The notes under the pieces: generated by a model
The model's database searches: none
Told to the model about the DNA's origin: nothing
Seen by the model: the letters and a program-made list of their open reading frames with translations, nothing else
Source of the DNA: Gammaproteobacteria bacterium
GTDB taxonomy: Bacteria > Pseudomonadota > Gammaproteobacteria > Thiomicrospirales > Thiomicrospiraceae
Direction: 5' to 3'
Length of the DNA: 64,000 nt
Assembly: GCA_014763665.1 (NCBI GenBank)
Contig: JACXUY010000002.1
Location: forward strand, 1-64,000
Made by a program: the position numbers and the translations under genes
Shown: positions 1 through 8,411 of the stretch, piece by piece
Position numbering within the stretch: the first letter of the stretch is position 1
Layout: each line of letters opens with the position of its first letter

Positions 1-878
1 TCTGACTGACTAAACGCGGGCTCATCGCCGCCACTTAAAACAGCAATTGCTTCGTCTCGCAAAGCACCAAGGGTGCTGTAACGCACTTGTTTTTCAGTAA
101 TGCGGTAAGCATCACCTAAACGCTCACCAACTAGGGCCTGCAACGCATTTTTTAATTCAGTGTTTTCAACCGGCGGCGTCCAGTCCCAAGGCGCTTTTCC
201 TGCATCAGCAGCAAAGCTCGTGATAGCCCCGATCGCAGCTTGCATTTGATGGTGACCAAACACCACCGCCCCCAACATGGTCTCTTCCGACAGTTCGTTG
301 GCTTCAGATTCAACCATCAGCACCGCTTGCGATGTACCTGCAACCACGAGATCCAAATCGCTCTCTTTCATTTGTTCACGAGAGGGGTTCAAAACATATT
401 CGCCATTCACATAACCAACGCGAGCTGCCCCCAAAGGACCATCAAAAGGCACGCCTGACAATGCTAATGCAGCAGAGGAACCAATCATAGCAGGGATATC
501 CGCCGAAATTTCCGGATCTAAGGCTAACAAAGTGGCAATAATTTGCACTTCATTGAAAAAGCCTTCGGGGAACAAAGGACGAATAGGACGATCAATCAAG
601 CGAGAAATCAAGGTTTCCGCTTCAGACAACTTACCTTCGCGTTTATTGTAACCGCCTGGAATTTTACCGGCTGCAAAAGCCTTTTCCTGATAATGTACCG
701 TCAGCGGGAAAAAATCTTGACCAGGCGCTACTTTTTTTGCCGCAACAACAGTGACAAGTAACTGAGTATCGCCCATTTTAACCATAACAGCACCGTCAGC
801 TTGACGAGCAATTTCACCCGTTTCTAACGTAACTGTATGTTGACCATAGGGAAAAGAAATGTTTTTTTTATTAAACAC
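1..878 (-). CDS. pnp: Polynucleotide phosphorylase, N-terminal part (truncated by window edge)
   Basis: PNPase degrades RNA 3' to 5' using phosphate and is a core part of the RNA degradosome. About 292 codons are visible; the C-terminal RNase PH repeat and the KH/S1 domains lie outside the window. The translation opens with the family start: a [10 protein letters not shown] motif, then a GVPFDGP loop and the RPIRPLFP segment of the first RNase PH domain. The start is a GTG at 878, chosen because it sits just before the conserved N-terminus and an AAGG lies upstream. It follows rpsO on the same strand, the usual arrangement, with a terminator hairpin in between, so part of pnp transcription may be readthrough from rpsO. 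Confidence 0.95.
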   Translation of the reverse strand, partial: MFNKKNISFPYGQHTVTLETGEIARQADGAVMVKMGDTQLLVTVVAAKKVAPGQDFFPLTVHYQEKAFAAGKIPGGYNKREGKLSEAETLISRLIDRPIRPLFPEGFFNEVQIIATLLALDPEISADIPAMIGSSAALALSGVPFDGPLGAARVGYVNGEYVLNPSREQMKESDLDLVVAGTSQAVLMVESEANELSEETMLGAVVFGHHQMQAAIGAITSFAADAGKAPWDWTPPVENTELKNALQALVGERLGDAYRITEKQVRYSTLGALRDEAIAVLSGGDEPAFSQS

Positions 879-916
879 GGAAAACTGCCTTTTGCAATGT
901 CGAAAAATTCGGGGTG

Positions 917-949
917 AAAAAAAAGCCCATCATTGCTGACAGGCTTTTT
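917..949 (-). terminator. rho-independent terminator between rpsO and pnp
   Basis: On the minus strand a short GC stem (AGCCT pairing with GGGCT, one G-U pair) is flanked by A-rich sequence and followed by a run of eight T. It lies 14 bases past the rpsO stop and should end most rpsO transcripts while letting some continue into pnp, as known for the E. coli rpsO-pnp locus. Confidence 0.75.
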
Positions 950-962
950 CTTGGCGTAAGGA

Positions 963-1232
963 TTATTTACGCAGGCCTAAACGAGCAATCAAAGCTTTAT
1001 AACGTTCATGATCTTTACGATTCAGATAGTCTAATAGCTTACGACGTTGGCTAACTAAACGCAACAGACCACGACGTGAATGATGATCTTTTTTGTGCGT
1101 TTTGAAGTGATCGGTCAACTGAAGGATACGCGCTGTCATCAAGGCAACTTGAACTTCAGGTGAACCCGTGTCATTTGCAGCAATAGCGTGCTCAGCAATA
1201 ATCGCTGCAGTTTGTTCTTTAGATAAAGACAT
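963..1232 (-). CDS. rpsO: 30S ribosomal protein S15
   Basis: S15 is a primary 16S rRNA-binding protein that nucleates the platform of the small subunit. At 89 residues it has exactly the family length. It shows the conserved [14 protein letters not shown] segment and the [20 protein letters not shown] core that contacts helix 22 of 16S rRNA. The ATG at 1232 follows AGGAG with a six-base gap. A promoter with a perfect TATAAT lies about 65 bases upstream. In relatives S15 represses its own translation through its leader; the roughly 60-base leader here is long enough for this, but I did not resolve the fold. Confidence 0.97.
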   Translation of the reverse strand: MSLSKEQTAAIIAEHAIAANDTGSPEVQVALMTARILQLTDHFKTHKKDHHSRRGLLRLVSQRRKLLDYLNRKDHERYKALIARLGLRK

Positions 1233-1294
1233 GTCAAACTCCTAGGATCGGTTTATACAAAACTCTTCCCCACAACCGATAGCAGGGAATTTTA

Positions 1295-1323
1295 ATTATA
1301 ACCTAATTAAGCGATCAAGCCAA
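1295..1323 (-). promoter_or_regulatory. Likely sigma-70 promoter of rpsO
   Basis: On the minus strand the -10 is TATAAT at 1300-1295 and the best -35 is TTGGCT at 1323-1318 with an 18-base spacer. The -10 is perfect and the -35 matches in its first three bases. It lies just outside the dispersed repeat at 1349-1532. Confidence 0.55.
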
Positions 1324-1348
1324 TAACATTTAACACTAGAGACGACTT

Positions 1349-1532
1349 GCAGCAACACCACCAGATGACAGCGCCTACATAAAACTAATCCGTCACGAGC
1401 TGGCAAAATGGCAAGGTGAAAGGCGCGCAGAACCGCATTTTGTAATGGAGCTTGCGAACATTCAGGAGTGTAGATCACTAGATGACGCAGTTCGAGCACC
1501 AAAGCAACAAAGCTAGATGACAGCGCAGTAGG
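1349..1532. repeat. Dispersed intergenic repeat, family 2, copy 1
   Basis: Most of the space between rpsO and the cyclic-nucleotide-binding gene is one repeat unit. A 12-bp exact direct repeat, AGATGACAGCGC, marks both ends (1363-1374 and 1515-1526). Inside are CGCGCAGAA, GGAGTGTA, ATGAC and TCGAGCACC in the same order as in the copy at 34586-34742, and both units end in GCAGTAGG. A 68-codon open frame runs through it on the minus strand but resembles nothing and simply follows the repeat. Confidence 0.7.
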
Positions 1533-1533
1533 A

Positions 1534-2022
1534 TTAGTGTCGACCCGTACCGTACAAATAATGATTCAAGTTTGCAATATCATCCCCCATATGGCGAATA
1601 ATATAATCCAAACTCACAATAGCATTTTCTAATAAATTAACGGCAATGATTGGGTGCTCAATTTTGAGACGTTGATACATGGGACGTGTCAATACCAACA
1701 TTTGTACATTCTTTGAATCAGCTTTCATACGTACATTGCGCGGTTTACGATCAAAGAAAGACATTTCACCGACCAGCGTACCTTCTTTCAAGCTAGCGAC
1801 TTTAATGGCTTCGCCTTCTTCTTCACGATACAAACTCGACTTACCGTTGACGACAAAATAAAGTGCGTCGCCCACTTCACCAATTTCGGCAATCACTTCA
1901 TCTTTTTTGAAGCTAATCTCTTGCAAGTATTCGCGTAAAGTCGCTACTTCTTGGCGAGTTAAGGTTTCACAAATGAGATTTTTGCGAAAGTAGCCGATCA
2001 TTTCTTCGGTGGTCATATTCAT
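1534..2022 (-). CDS. Stand-alone cyclic-nucleotide-binding domain protein
   Basis: This 162-residue protein is essentially one cNMP-binding domain of the CAP/CRP type. Residues 30-125 give the beta-roll, with the phosphate-binding cassette VGEMSFFDRKPR followed by VRMKA. Unlike CRP it has no DNA-binding helix-turn-helix after the domain: only about 35 helical residues follow. It may therefore bind cAMP or another ligand and act through protein contacts, which is inference. The ATG at 2022 is used; another ATG two codons later is possible. It sits between truB and rpsO, a place where these two genes are usually adjacent, and is flanked on both sides by dispersed repeats. Confidence 0.8.
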   Translation of the reverse strand: MNMTTEEMIGYFRKNLICETLTRQEVATLREYLQEISFKKDEVIAEIGEVGDALYFVVNGKSSLYREEEGEAIKVASLKEGTLVGEMSFFDRKPRNVRMKADSKNVQMLVLTRPMYQRLKIEHPIIAVNLLENAIVSLDYIIRHMGDDIANLNHYLYGTGRH

Positions 2023-2038
2023 GTTTTATTACTCTTAG

Positions 2039-2127
2039 TGACTTCTAAAAAACCTGATGATAAGGGGGTCAGGGGGAAGGGATACAAGGAAATTACATGT
2101 AACCCATCAAGTAAACCCCTTACCCCA
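2039..2127. repeat. Dispersed intergenic repeat, family 1, copy E
   Basis: Shares the family pattern: a CTTCTAAAAAACC end, a G-rich stretch (GGGGGTCAGGGGGAAGG), an AT-rich centre, then a C-rich stretch (CCCCTTACCCCAG). The G-rich and C-rich blocks are partly complementary, so the transcript would fold into a long imperfect hairpin. The right end is less clear than in copies at 3657 and 27081. Confidence 0.6.
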
Positions 2128-2269
2128 GAGATAAAGTAAACTTTCCTACTCTAAAAAAGCCACAAGGTAGGATGTTTAGAGACGCCCTCTTGTCTAAATG
2201 GCTGAGATTCAACGATAGCAAAAGACCATGACAAATACAATCATGGCGACTTTACCCGTTAGCAAAACT

Positions 2270-3181
2270 TCAAGAGCGCATCCAACGCTCTAGCATGATT
2301 CCTTGGTAAGGGGTTGCTTTCACTAAAGCAAAAAACTCGCCAGATTCGCTGTAACAACGCATAGGATTAGGGTTTTCAATCGGTGCTGGTAAATCGTTTG
2401 CTGATATCTTTTGTCCTTGCGATAAACGTTGCAACACATCATCCGTAACAGTGATAGCGTCAAAATGCATTAATGCACTATCAACAGGCAATAAAAAAGA
2501 AGAAAGCGTTTGATTTAATACCGACGACCAATCGCACCAAGTAAACTCACCTTTATCGCCCTCGCTGATCGCATCAAAACCTGCCACACCAATGCGACGC
2601 AAAGCGGTTAAATGCGCACCACAACCTAAGGCTTGCCCAATATCTTCCGCTAACACACGAATATAAGTGCCTTTTGAACACCATACTTGTAGCTGAATAC
2701 TATTTTCTGTCCAGCTTAATAGCTCTATGGCATAAAAATGAATTTCCCTAGCGGCTCTTTTAACGACAATACCCTCACGAGCCAACTCGTATAGAGGGCG
2801 ACCCTGTTGTTTCAAGGCAGAGTACATGGGCGGTGTTTGCGCAAAAACGCCTCGGAATCGAGCAATAACCGACTCTAGTAAGGATGCCGATAAATGTGGT
2901 ACCGATTTACGCTCAATAACCTCACCTTCCGCATCGCCGGTTGCCGTCTTCTCACCTAATTTCAGGGTAGCGACATAACGCTTGTGGGCGTCTAACAAAT
3001 AAGCTAAGGCTTTTGTTCCTTGCCCCAGCCCGATCGGCAAGAGGCCTGTGGCCATCGGATCTAGTGTACCGCTATGCCCGGCTTTACTGGCGTCAAGCAT
3101 ATAGCGTACTTTTTGCAAAGCGCTATTAGAGCTAATACCACTGGGTTTATCCAGCAACAGGATACCATCTACCTGCGCCAT
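2270..3181 (-). CDS. truB: tRNA pseudouridine(55) synthase
   Basis: TruB converts U55 in the T-loop of nearly all tRNAs to pseudouridine and also helps tRNA folding. The 303-residue length is normal. The catalytic Asp is D41 in the GTLDPMATGLLPIG motif, the N-terminus LLLDKPSGISSN is the family signature, and a shortened PUA-like region ends the protein. The ATG at 3181 lies three bases after the rbfA stop, so translation is probably coupled. It is part of the infB-rbfA-truB operon, all acting in translation and RNA maturation. A weak hairpin (CCATGA/TCATGG) about 25 bases past the stop may end the transcript. Confidence 0.97.
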   Translation of the reverse strand: MAQVDGILLLDKPSGISSNSALQKVRYMLDASKAGHSGTLDPMATGLLPIGLGQGTKALAYLLDAHKRYVATLKLGEKTATGDAEGEVIERKSVPHLSASLLESVIARFRGVFAQTPPMYSALKQQGRPLYELAREGIVVKRAAREIHFYAIELLSWTENSIQLQVWCSKGTYIRVLAEDIGQALGCGAHLTALRRIGVAGFDAISEGDKGEFTWCDWSSVLNQTLSSFLLPVDSALMHFDAITVTDDVLQRLSQGQKISANDLPAPIENPNPMRCYSESGEFFALVKATPYQGIMLERWMRS

Positions 3182-3184
3182 GAA

Positions 3185-3580
3185 TCAGCTTTGACCTATC
3201 GGTGCTTCGTCTTCGCTGACATCTTTAGAAATATCAGCAGCACGTTTTAATAGGGCATCTACTTTTTGTGCCTCTGCTTCAACCGAATCAAAGTAAAAAC
3301 GCAATTGTGGCGTTAAGCGTAACATCATACGTTTACCCAGCTCACTGCGGAAAAAGCCCGCTGCTTGATTAAGCACCTTCATGATATCCGCTGCTTCACT
3401 CTCACTCTTACCCAGTACGCCCACATAAACACTGGCAATCGAGAAGTCGGGTGAGAGACGCACATCCACCGGCGTTACCCAAGTTAAGCGTTGATCTTTG
3501 GCTTCAAACCTTAACAGCTGCGCTAACTCACGTAAAATTTGTTGCTCGATTCGTCGAGCACGAGAAAATTCTTTAGCCAT
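3185..3580 (-). CDS. rbfA: 30S ribosome-binding factor A
   Basis: RbfA is a KH-fold factor that binds the immature 30S subunit, assists 16S rRNA 5'-end maturation and is needed in the cold. The predicted 131-residue protein opens MAKEFSRARRIEQQIL and carries the KH-type core with LSPDFSIASVYVGVLG. An in-frame ATG exists three codons earlier (3589), but the AAGGAA Shine-Dalgarno abuts it, while its spacing to the ATG at 3580 is about ten bases and the family begins MAKEF, so I prefer 3580. It lies between infB and truB, with a terminator-like hairpin and a dispersed repeat separating it from infB. Confidence 0.95.
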   Translation of the reverse strand: MAKEFSRARRIEQQILRELAQLLRFEAKDQRLTWVTPVDVRLSPDFSIASVYVGVLGKSESEAADIMKVLNQAAGFFRSELGKRMMLRLTPQLRFYFDSVEAEAQKVDALLKRAADISKDVSEDEAPIGQS

Positions 3581-3602
3581 CTGAGCCATTTCCTTTCATA
3601 AA

Positions 3603-3648
3603 CAAAAAGGTGTTGACGAGCATTGCAAACAACGCCCAACAACACCTT
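3603..3648 (-). terminator. Terminator-like hairpin between infB and rbfA
   Basis: On the minus strand AAGGTGTTG and CAACACCTT form a perfect 9-bp stem around a 24-base loop, followed by TTTTTG. It lies about 23 bases before the rbfA start and looks like a terminator or attenuator inside what is usually one operon. Confidence 0.55.
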
Positions 3649-3656
3649 ACTTTATG

Positions 3657-3803
3657 GACACCTCTAAAAAATCTCCCTTCGTGATTTTTTAAAGTCTCCA
3701 AGTTTATTTTTTCCTCTGGTGGAAGGGGTTTAATCAGCAAGTTATATGCATTTTTTGTGCATCTCTTCCCTCAGCCCCCCTTCCCACTGGGGTTTTTAAA
3801 AGT
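3657..3803. repeat. Dispersed intergenic repeat, family 1, copy A
   Basis: Starts with ACCTCTAAAAAATC and ends with GGGGTTTTTAAAAG, which are roughly inverted. The core CTCTGGTGGAAGGGG ... TGCATCTCTTCCCTCAGCCC matches copy B at 27081-27223 closely over about 90 bases, including the gap lengths. It fills the infB-rbfA spacer. Confidence 0.75.
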
Positions 3804-3826
3804 AACCTTATATTCTTGTTGAATAA

Positions 3827-6313
3827 TTACAGAGTACGTTTAACCTGTACACGCTCATAAACTTCGATTTGATCACCTGGACGAACATCATTGTAGTTTT
3901 TGACACCAACACCACATTCGAAGCCTTGACGCACTTCAGCAACATCGTCTTTGAAGCGACGTAAGGATTCTAATTCGCCTTCATAAATAACGACGTTATC
4001 ACGCAATACACGAATTGGGTTGTTGCGTTTAATGACGCCATCGACAACCATACAACCAGCAATCGCACCAAACTTCGGCGAGCGGAAAACATCACGCACT
4101 TCAGCGATACCAATGATTTCCTCTTTAAACTCTGGCTCCAGTTTACCCAACATAGCGTTCTTAACTTCATCAACCACTTCATAAATGATGCTATGGTAAT
4201 GCAAATCTACGCCTTCTTGTTCGATACGACGCTTAGCACTAGCATCAGCACGTACATTAAAGCCGAACATAATGGCATTCGCAGAAATCGCCAAATCAAC
4301 GTCAGATTCCGTAATACCACCGACACCCGAAAAAATAACTTTCACTTTCACTTCATCGGTCGAAAGTTTTTCCAATGAACCAATTAAAGCTTCAACTGAA
4401 CCTTGTACGTCTGCTTTAATGACCAAGTTAACAACTTTAACATCACCTTCTGTCATGCCTTTAAACATGTCTTCCAGTTTCGCTTTTTGCTGTGCCGCTT
4501 CTTTTAGGTTCTTAGCGCGATTCTGGCGGAACATAGCCACTTCACGCGCCTTACGCTCATCTGGAACAACCGACAACTCATCGCCCGCATTAGGAACACC
4601 TGATAGACCTAACACTTCTGCTGGAATACCAGGACCAGCTTCTTCCATGGTGCGACCATTTTCATTGACCAAGGCACGTACACGACCATACTCCATACCA
4701 CAGACAACGATATCGCCTTTACGCAAGGTACCTTGCTGTACCAACACCGTGGCTACGGGACCGCGACCTTTATCAAGACGTGACTCAAGCACTGAGCCAT
4801 GTGCTGGTGCATCCTTAACGGCTTTTAACTCTAGTACTTCCGACTGAATCAAAATAGCATCCAACAAACCATCTAAATTCAGGCCTTGTTTAGCAGAAAC
4901 CTTCACGAATTGAACGTCACCGCCCCATTCTTCCGCCACCACATCATAACCAGCCAATTCTTGCATCACACGATCGGGATTGGCTTCTGGCTTATCAATT
5001 TTGTTCACTGCAACGACAATCGCCACACCTGCCGCCTTGGCATGTTGAATGGCTTCGACCGTCTGCGGCATAACGCCATCATCAGCCGCCACCACTAACA
5101 CGACAATATCCGTTACCTTAGCACCACGTGCACGCATCGCCGTAAAGGCTTGGTGACCAGGTGTATCGATAAAAGTAATACCGCCATGACCTGTTTCAAC
5201 GTGGTAAGCACCAATATGTTGCGTGATACCACCCGCTTCGCCATCTGCTACCTTGGCACGACGAATGGCATCAAGCAATGACGTTTTACCATGGTCAACG
5301 TGACCCATAATGGTTACAACGGGCGAACGGGTAACCAGATCACCTTCACCGGCACTCGCTAATAGCGCTTCTTCAATGGCATTTTCGTTAATGATTTTAG
5401 GTGTATGCCCCATTTCCTCGACCACCAAAACCGCCGTTTCTTGGTCGATCGTTTGGTTAATGGTCACCATAGTGCCCAAGCTCACCATCATGAACTTAAT
5501 CACTTCAGAAGCCTTAACCGACATTTTATCGGCTAATTCAGCAATGGTAATGGTTTCACCAATCGCCACTTCACGCACAATCGGAGCGGCTGGCTTTTTG
5601 AAACCATGCTGATTGTCTTCCATAGGCTTCTTGCCGCCTTTGTGCGGTGCTTTTTTGGCACCACGACTAAAGCGCTCTTCATTCTGATTCGCTTTAGGTG
5701 AAGACTTGTTTGCCTGTTTCAGAGCACCACCATGCTTCACCATTTTTTTCTTATCACTTGGCTCAAGCGCATCATTCGAAGGAGTAGTTTCAACAATGAT
5801 TTGTTTACTGCCAATCACTTCTACTTTAGGTTCAGGTGCTGCTTTAGCAGGCTTTCTATCAGATGGTTTTTCTTTGACTGGTTCTGGCGCTATATCAACC
5901 TTAGCTGGGGCTACTATAACTTTTTCAACCACAGGAAGGGTTGGTGCTGGTGTTGGTTTTTCAATAACCTCAGGGTTCGAAGAAGCAGCAACCTCAGCTT
6001 CTTTTTTAACGTAGGTGCGCTTCTTCTTAACTTCTACATCAACTGTGCGAGCAGCACCACGGCTACCACTGGCATTGGTTGCCACATTAACTGTTTGCAC
6101 TGTTTTACGTGTCAAGGTCACCTTTGTTGGAGAAGACACTTCAGCGTGACCATGCTTGCGCTGCAAATAAGTGAGCAAGGCTTTCTTTTCTTCTTCAGTA
6201 ACAATGTCGTTCAAGCGTTTTTTACCCACACCCGCCGCAACAAACTGATCCACTAACTGTTCAACGGAGCGATTTAAACTCTGAGCAAATTGTACAACTG
6301 TCATATCGGCCAT
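3827..6313 (-). CDS. infB: Translation initiation factor IF-2
   Basis: IF-2 is the GTPase that brings initiator fMet-tRNA to the 30S subunit and promotes subunit joining. The 828-residue protein has the N-terminal IF2_N fold (residues 1-50), a long Lys/Pro/Ala-rich linker (about 60-240), a second IF2_N domain, and the GTPase with G1 GHVDHGKT (337-344), G3 DTPGH (383-387) and G4 NKID (437-440), followed by domains II-IV. The ATG at 6313 has AGGAGG eight bases upstream. It follows nusA by about 20 bases. In-frame internal starts giving shorter IF-2 forms, as in E. coli, are plausible but I did not assign one. Confidence 0.98.
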   Translation of the reverse strand: MADMTVVQFAQSLNRSVEQLVDQFVAAGVGKKRLNDIVTEEEKKALLTYLQRKHGHAEVSSPTKVTLTRKTVQTVNVATNASGSRGAARTVDVEVKKKRTYVKKEAEVAASSNPEVIEKPTPAPTLPVVEKVIVAPAKVDIAPEPVKEKPSDRKPAKAAPEPKVEVIGSKQIIVETTPSNDALEPSDKKKMVKHGGALKQANKSSPKANQNEERFSRGAKKAPHKGGKKPMEDNQHGFKKPAAPIVREVAIGETITIAELADKMSVKASEVIKFMMVSLGTMVTINQTIDQETAVLVVEEMGHTPKIINENAIEEALLASAGEGDLVTRSPVVTIMGHVDHGKTSLLDAIRRAKVADGEAGGITQHIGAYHVETGHGGITFIDTPGHQAFTAMRARGAKVTDIVVLVVAADDGVMPQTVEAIQHAKAAGVAIVVAVNKIDKPEANPDRVMQELAGYDVVAEEWGGDVQFVKVSAKQGLNLDGLLDAILIQSEVLELKAVKDAPAHGSVLESRLDKGRGPVATVLVQQGTLRKGDIVVCGMEYGRVRALVNENGRTMEEAGPGIPAEVLGLSGVPNAGDELSVVPDERKAREVAMFRQNRAKNLKEAAQQKAKLEDMFKGMTEGDVKVVNLVIKADVQGSVEALIGSLEKLSTDEVKVKVIFSGVGGITESDVDLAISANAIMFGFNVRADASAKRRIEQEGVDLHYHSIIYEVVDEVKNAMLGKLEPEFKEEIIGIAEVRDVFRSPKFGAIAGCMVVDGVIKRNNPIRVLRDNVVIYEGELESLRRFKDDVAEVRQGFECGVGVKNYNDVRPGDQIEVYERVQVKRTL

Positions 6314-6333
6314 AGTCTGACCTCCTTATCTCT

Positions 6334-7818
6334 TCAAGCAAACCAAGGCGCACGCGCCGCCATAATCAAAGCAGATGCTTTGCTTTCGGACATTGGTAAT
6401 AATTCTAATAATTCATCGACGCCTAATTCCGCCAACAACTCTTGCGAAGTTACGCCATTTTCAGCTAGCGTCTGCGCCATTTCTTCATTCATGCCTTCTA
6501 ATGCTAACAAGTCAGCATCTGGCTGAACCGCTTCTTTACGCTCTTCTAATTCAATCGCTTTGGTGAGCAAGTAATCCTTGGCACGCTCACGCAATAAGTT
6601 GACCAACTCTTCATCAAAGCCTTCAATTTCTAACATCTCAGCAACAGGGACATAGGCAACTTCTTCTACGCTGGTGAAACCTTCCATGACCAACACCTGC
6701 GCTAGATCCTCATCCACACCCAAGGCATTCACAAACAAATTAATTTGTGTTGCCGACTCAGCATAAGCTTTAGCTTCCATGTCGCTTTGCGTCATCACGT
6801 TCAATTCCCAGCCAGTTAACTCACTGGCCAAACGCACGTTCTGGCCACGAATACCAATGGCTTTCGCCAAACCATCATCCGGCACGGCTAAATCCATGCT
6901 GTGCATGTCTTCATCCATGGCAATTTTAACAATTTCTGCCGGCGCCATGGCATTAATAACACACTGAACAGGGTCTTCATTCCACAAAACCACGTCAATG
7001 CGCTCACCGCCCAACTCATTGGTAATGGCTTGTACACGCGCTCCACGCATACCAATACACGCACCAATCGGATCAATACGTTTATCGTTAGCGCGCACAC
7101 CCACCTTAGCTCGAATACCAGGATCACGTGCAGCACCCATAATGTCGATCATCTCATCGCCCACTTCTGGCACTTCGATTTTAAACAGCTCAATCAACAT
7201 TTCAGGTACTGTGCGGGACATAAACAACTGTGGACCACGAGGCATAAATTTCACTTCACGCAACAAACCACGCACACGCTCACCCATACGGAAATTATCA
7301 TTTGGCAATTGATCTTGCTTCATTAAGACCGCTTCAACATTCTCGCCCAAATCTAAATAGAGCATACCTTTATCAATGCGCTTCACGACACCCGTAATCA
7401 ATTTACCTTGACGGCTTGAATATTCTTCAACCACTTTGGCGCGTTCGACTTCACGCAGCTTTTGTAAAATGACTTGCTTAGCCGTTTGTGCACCGATGCG
7501 ACCAAAATCAATCGATTCCATAGGCTGCTCAACGTAATCACCTACTTGCACGTGCGCATCTAACTTGCGTGCATCTTCCAACAACATTTGAATTGAACCA
7601 TCAATCATGTCATCGTCGGTAGCTACCACTTCCCAACAGCGGAAAGTTTCATACTCACCTGTTTTGCGATCAATGGCGACACGCACTTCGCAAGCATCAT
7701 CATGACGCTTACGGGTTGCCATTGCTAAGGCCTCTTCAATCGCCTGAAAAATCGCTTCTTTTGGTACGCGCTTTTCGTTTGCAATACCTTCAACAACCAG
7801 CAAAACTTCTTTGCTCAC
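6334..7818 (-). CDS. nusA: Transcription termination/antitermination factor NusA
   Basis: NusA binds RNA polymerase, slows elongation, strengthens hairpin-dependent termination and takes part in rRNA antitermination. The protein has the N-terminal polymerase-binding domain, S1 (about 130-200), two KH domains with the IGMRGARVQ motif, and two C-terminal acidic helix-hairpin-helix repeats typical of proteobacterial NusA. The start is a GTG at 7818 (MSKEVLLVVEGIANEK), with GAGG nine bases upstream; the longer frame from 7833 would need a TTG next to the rimP stop. It lies between rimP and infB. Since NusA affects intrinsic termination, the promoter-proximal terminator before rimP suggests feedback control. 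Confidence 0.97.
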   Translation of the reverse strand: MSKEVLLVVEGIANEKRVPKEAIFQAIEEALAMATRKRHDDACEVRVAIDRKTGEYETFRCWEVVATDDDMIDGSIQMLLEDARKLDAHVQVGDYVEQPMESIDFGRIGAQTAKQVILQKLREVERAKVVEEYSSRQGKLITGVVKRIDKGMLYLDLGENVEAVLMKQDQLPNDNFRMGERVRGLLREVKFMPRGPQLFMSRTVPEMLIELFKIEVPEVGDEMIDIMGAARDPGIRAKVGVRANDKRIDPIGACIGMRGARVQAITNELGGERIDVVLWNEDPVQCVINAMAPAEIVKIAMDEDMHSMDLAVPDDGLAKAIGIRGQNVRLASELTGWELNVMTQSDMEAKAYAESATQINLFVNALGVDEDLAQVLVMEGFTSVEEVAYVPVAEMLEIEGFDEELVNLLRERAKDYLLTKAIELEERKEAVQPDADLLALEGMNEEMAQTLAENGVTSQELLAELGVDELLELLPMSESKASALIMAARAPWFA

Positions 7819-7829
7819 GTTACTCGCCC

Positions 7830-8294
7830 TCAATCATCAAATCGAACAATTAGTGATGCTTTTTCGACATCACTCCAAGGAAACACCAACAGCTGACCCG
7901 TTTCATCTTCCAGTGTCAGCTGACCGTCAGCATGCTTACGTAAAAAGCCGGTAAAGTTACGTTTCTTTCCCTTACCCAGAGAATGTATGCGAAGTCTAAT
8001 TTCTGCATCGATATAATCAGCCAACTGATCGAAGCTGAAAAACGAGCGCTCTAATCCAGGTGAAGATACTTCCAAACGATAAGGTACATCAATCGGATCT
8101 TCCACATCCATTAAGGCACTGACTTGACGAGAAACACGGGCGCAATCATCAACCGTAATACCACCAGCACGGTCAATGTAAATACGCAAGGTCGCCGACT
8201 GGGCATGTCGCGCGAATTCAATGCCCCACAATACATAATTCAGACCTGTCACGACAGGACGTAGTAATTGATCGAGTTTCTCGAGTAAAGTCAC
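7830..8294 (-). CDS. rimP: Ribosome maturation factor RimP
   Basis: RimP is needed for late 30S assembly, particularly docking of S19 and S12 regions. The 154-residue protein has the alpha-beta N-terminal domain with LRIYID, the DPIDVPYRLEVSSPGLERS signature, and a C-terminal SH3-like barrel. The start is GTG at 8294 behind GGAGA. The stop lies 11 bases before the nusA GTG. It is the first gene of rimP-nusA-infB. A promoter and then an intrinsic terminator lie directly upstream, so expression depends on readthrough of that terminator or on an unseen second promoter. Confidence 0.95.
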   Translation of the reverse strand: MTLLEKLDQLLRPVVTGLNYVLWGIEFARHAQSATLRIYIDRAGGITVDDCARVSRQVSALMDVEDPIDVPYRLEVSSPGLERSFFSFDQLADYIDAEIRLRIHSLGKGKKRNFTGFLRKHADGQLTLEDETGQLLVFPWSDVEKASLIVRFDD

Positions 8295-8312
8295 TTGTTT
8301 CTCCGGTAAATG

Positions 8313-8337
8313 AAAAAACCCCGTTAGACGGGGTTTT
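8313..8337 (-). terminator. Strong intrinsic terminator just before rimP (ctp terminator and possible attenuator)
   Basis: On the minus strand AAAACCCCGT and ACGGGGTTTT form a perfect stem with a three-base loop followed by six T. It sits 75 bases after the ctp stop but also 13 bases downstream of a consensus-like promoter, and 18 bases before the rimP start. Confidence 0.85.
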
Positions 8338-8350
8338 ATATTATTACATC

Positions 8351-8379
8351 ATTCTAACGACTGTTGCTACCTGTGTCAA
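8351..8379 (-). promoter_or_regulatory. Sigma-70 promoter for rimP-nusA-infB
   Basis: Minus strand: -35 TTGACA (8379-8374), 17-base spacer, -10 TAGAAT (8356-8351). The -35 is perfect and the -10 matches five of six. The expected start near 8344 puts the terminator at 8337-8313 at the very beginning of the transcript. Confidence 0.75.
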
Positions 8380-8411
8380 CAGACGACTTATCGAAGTTAG
8401 CATAATGCGTG

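Noticed and set aside
1296-1502. 68-codon minus-strand ORF between rpsO and the cNMP-binding gene
   Set aside because: It lies inside a family 2 repeat, has no ribosome site and no recognisable motif.
4272-4847. 191-codon ORF antisense to infB
   Set aside because: Shadow of the strongly conserved infB frame; composition follows the complementary codons.
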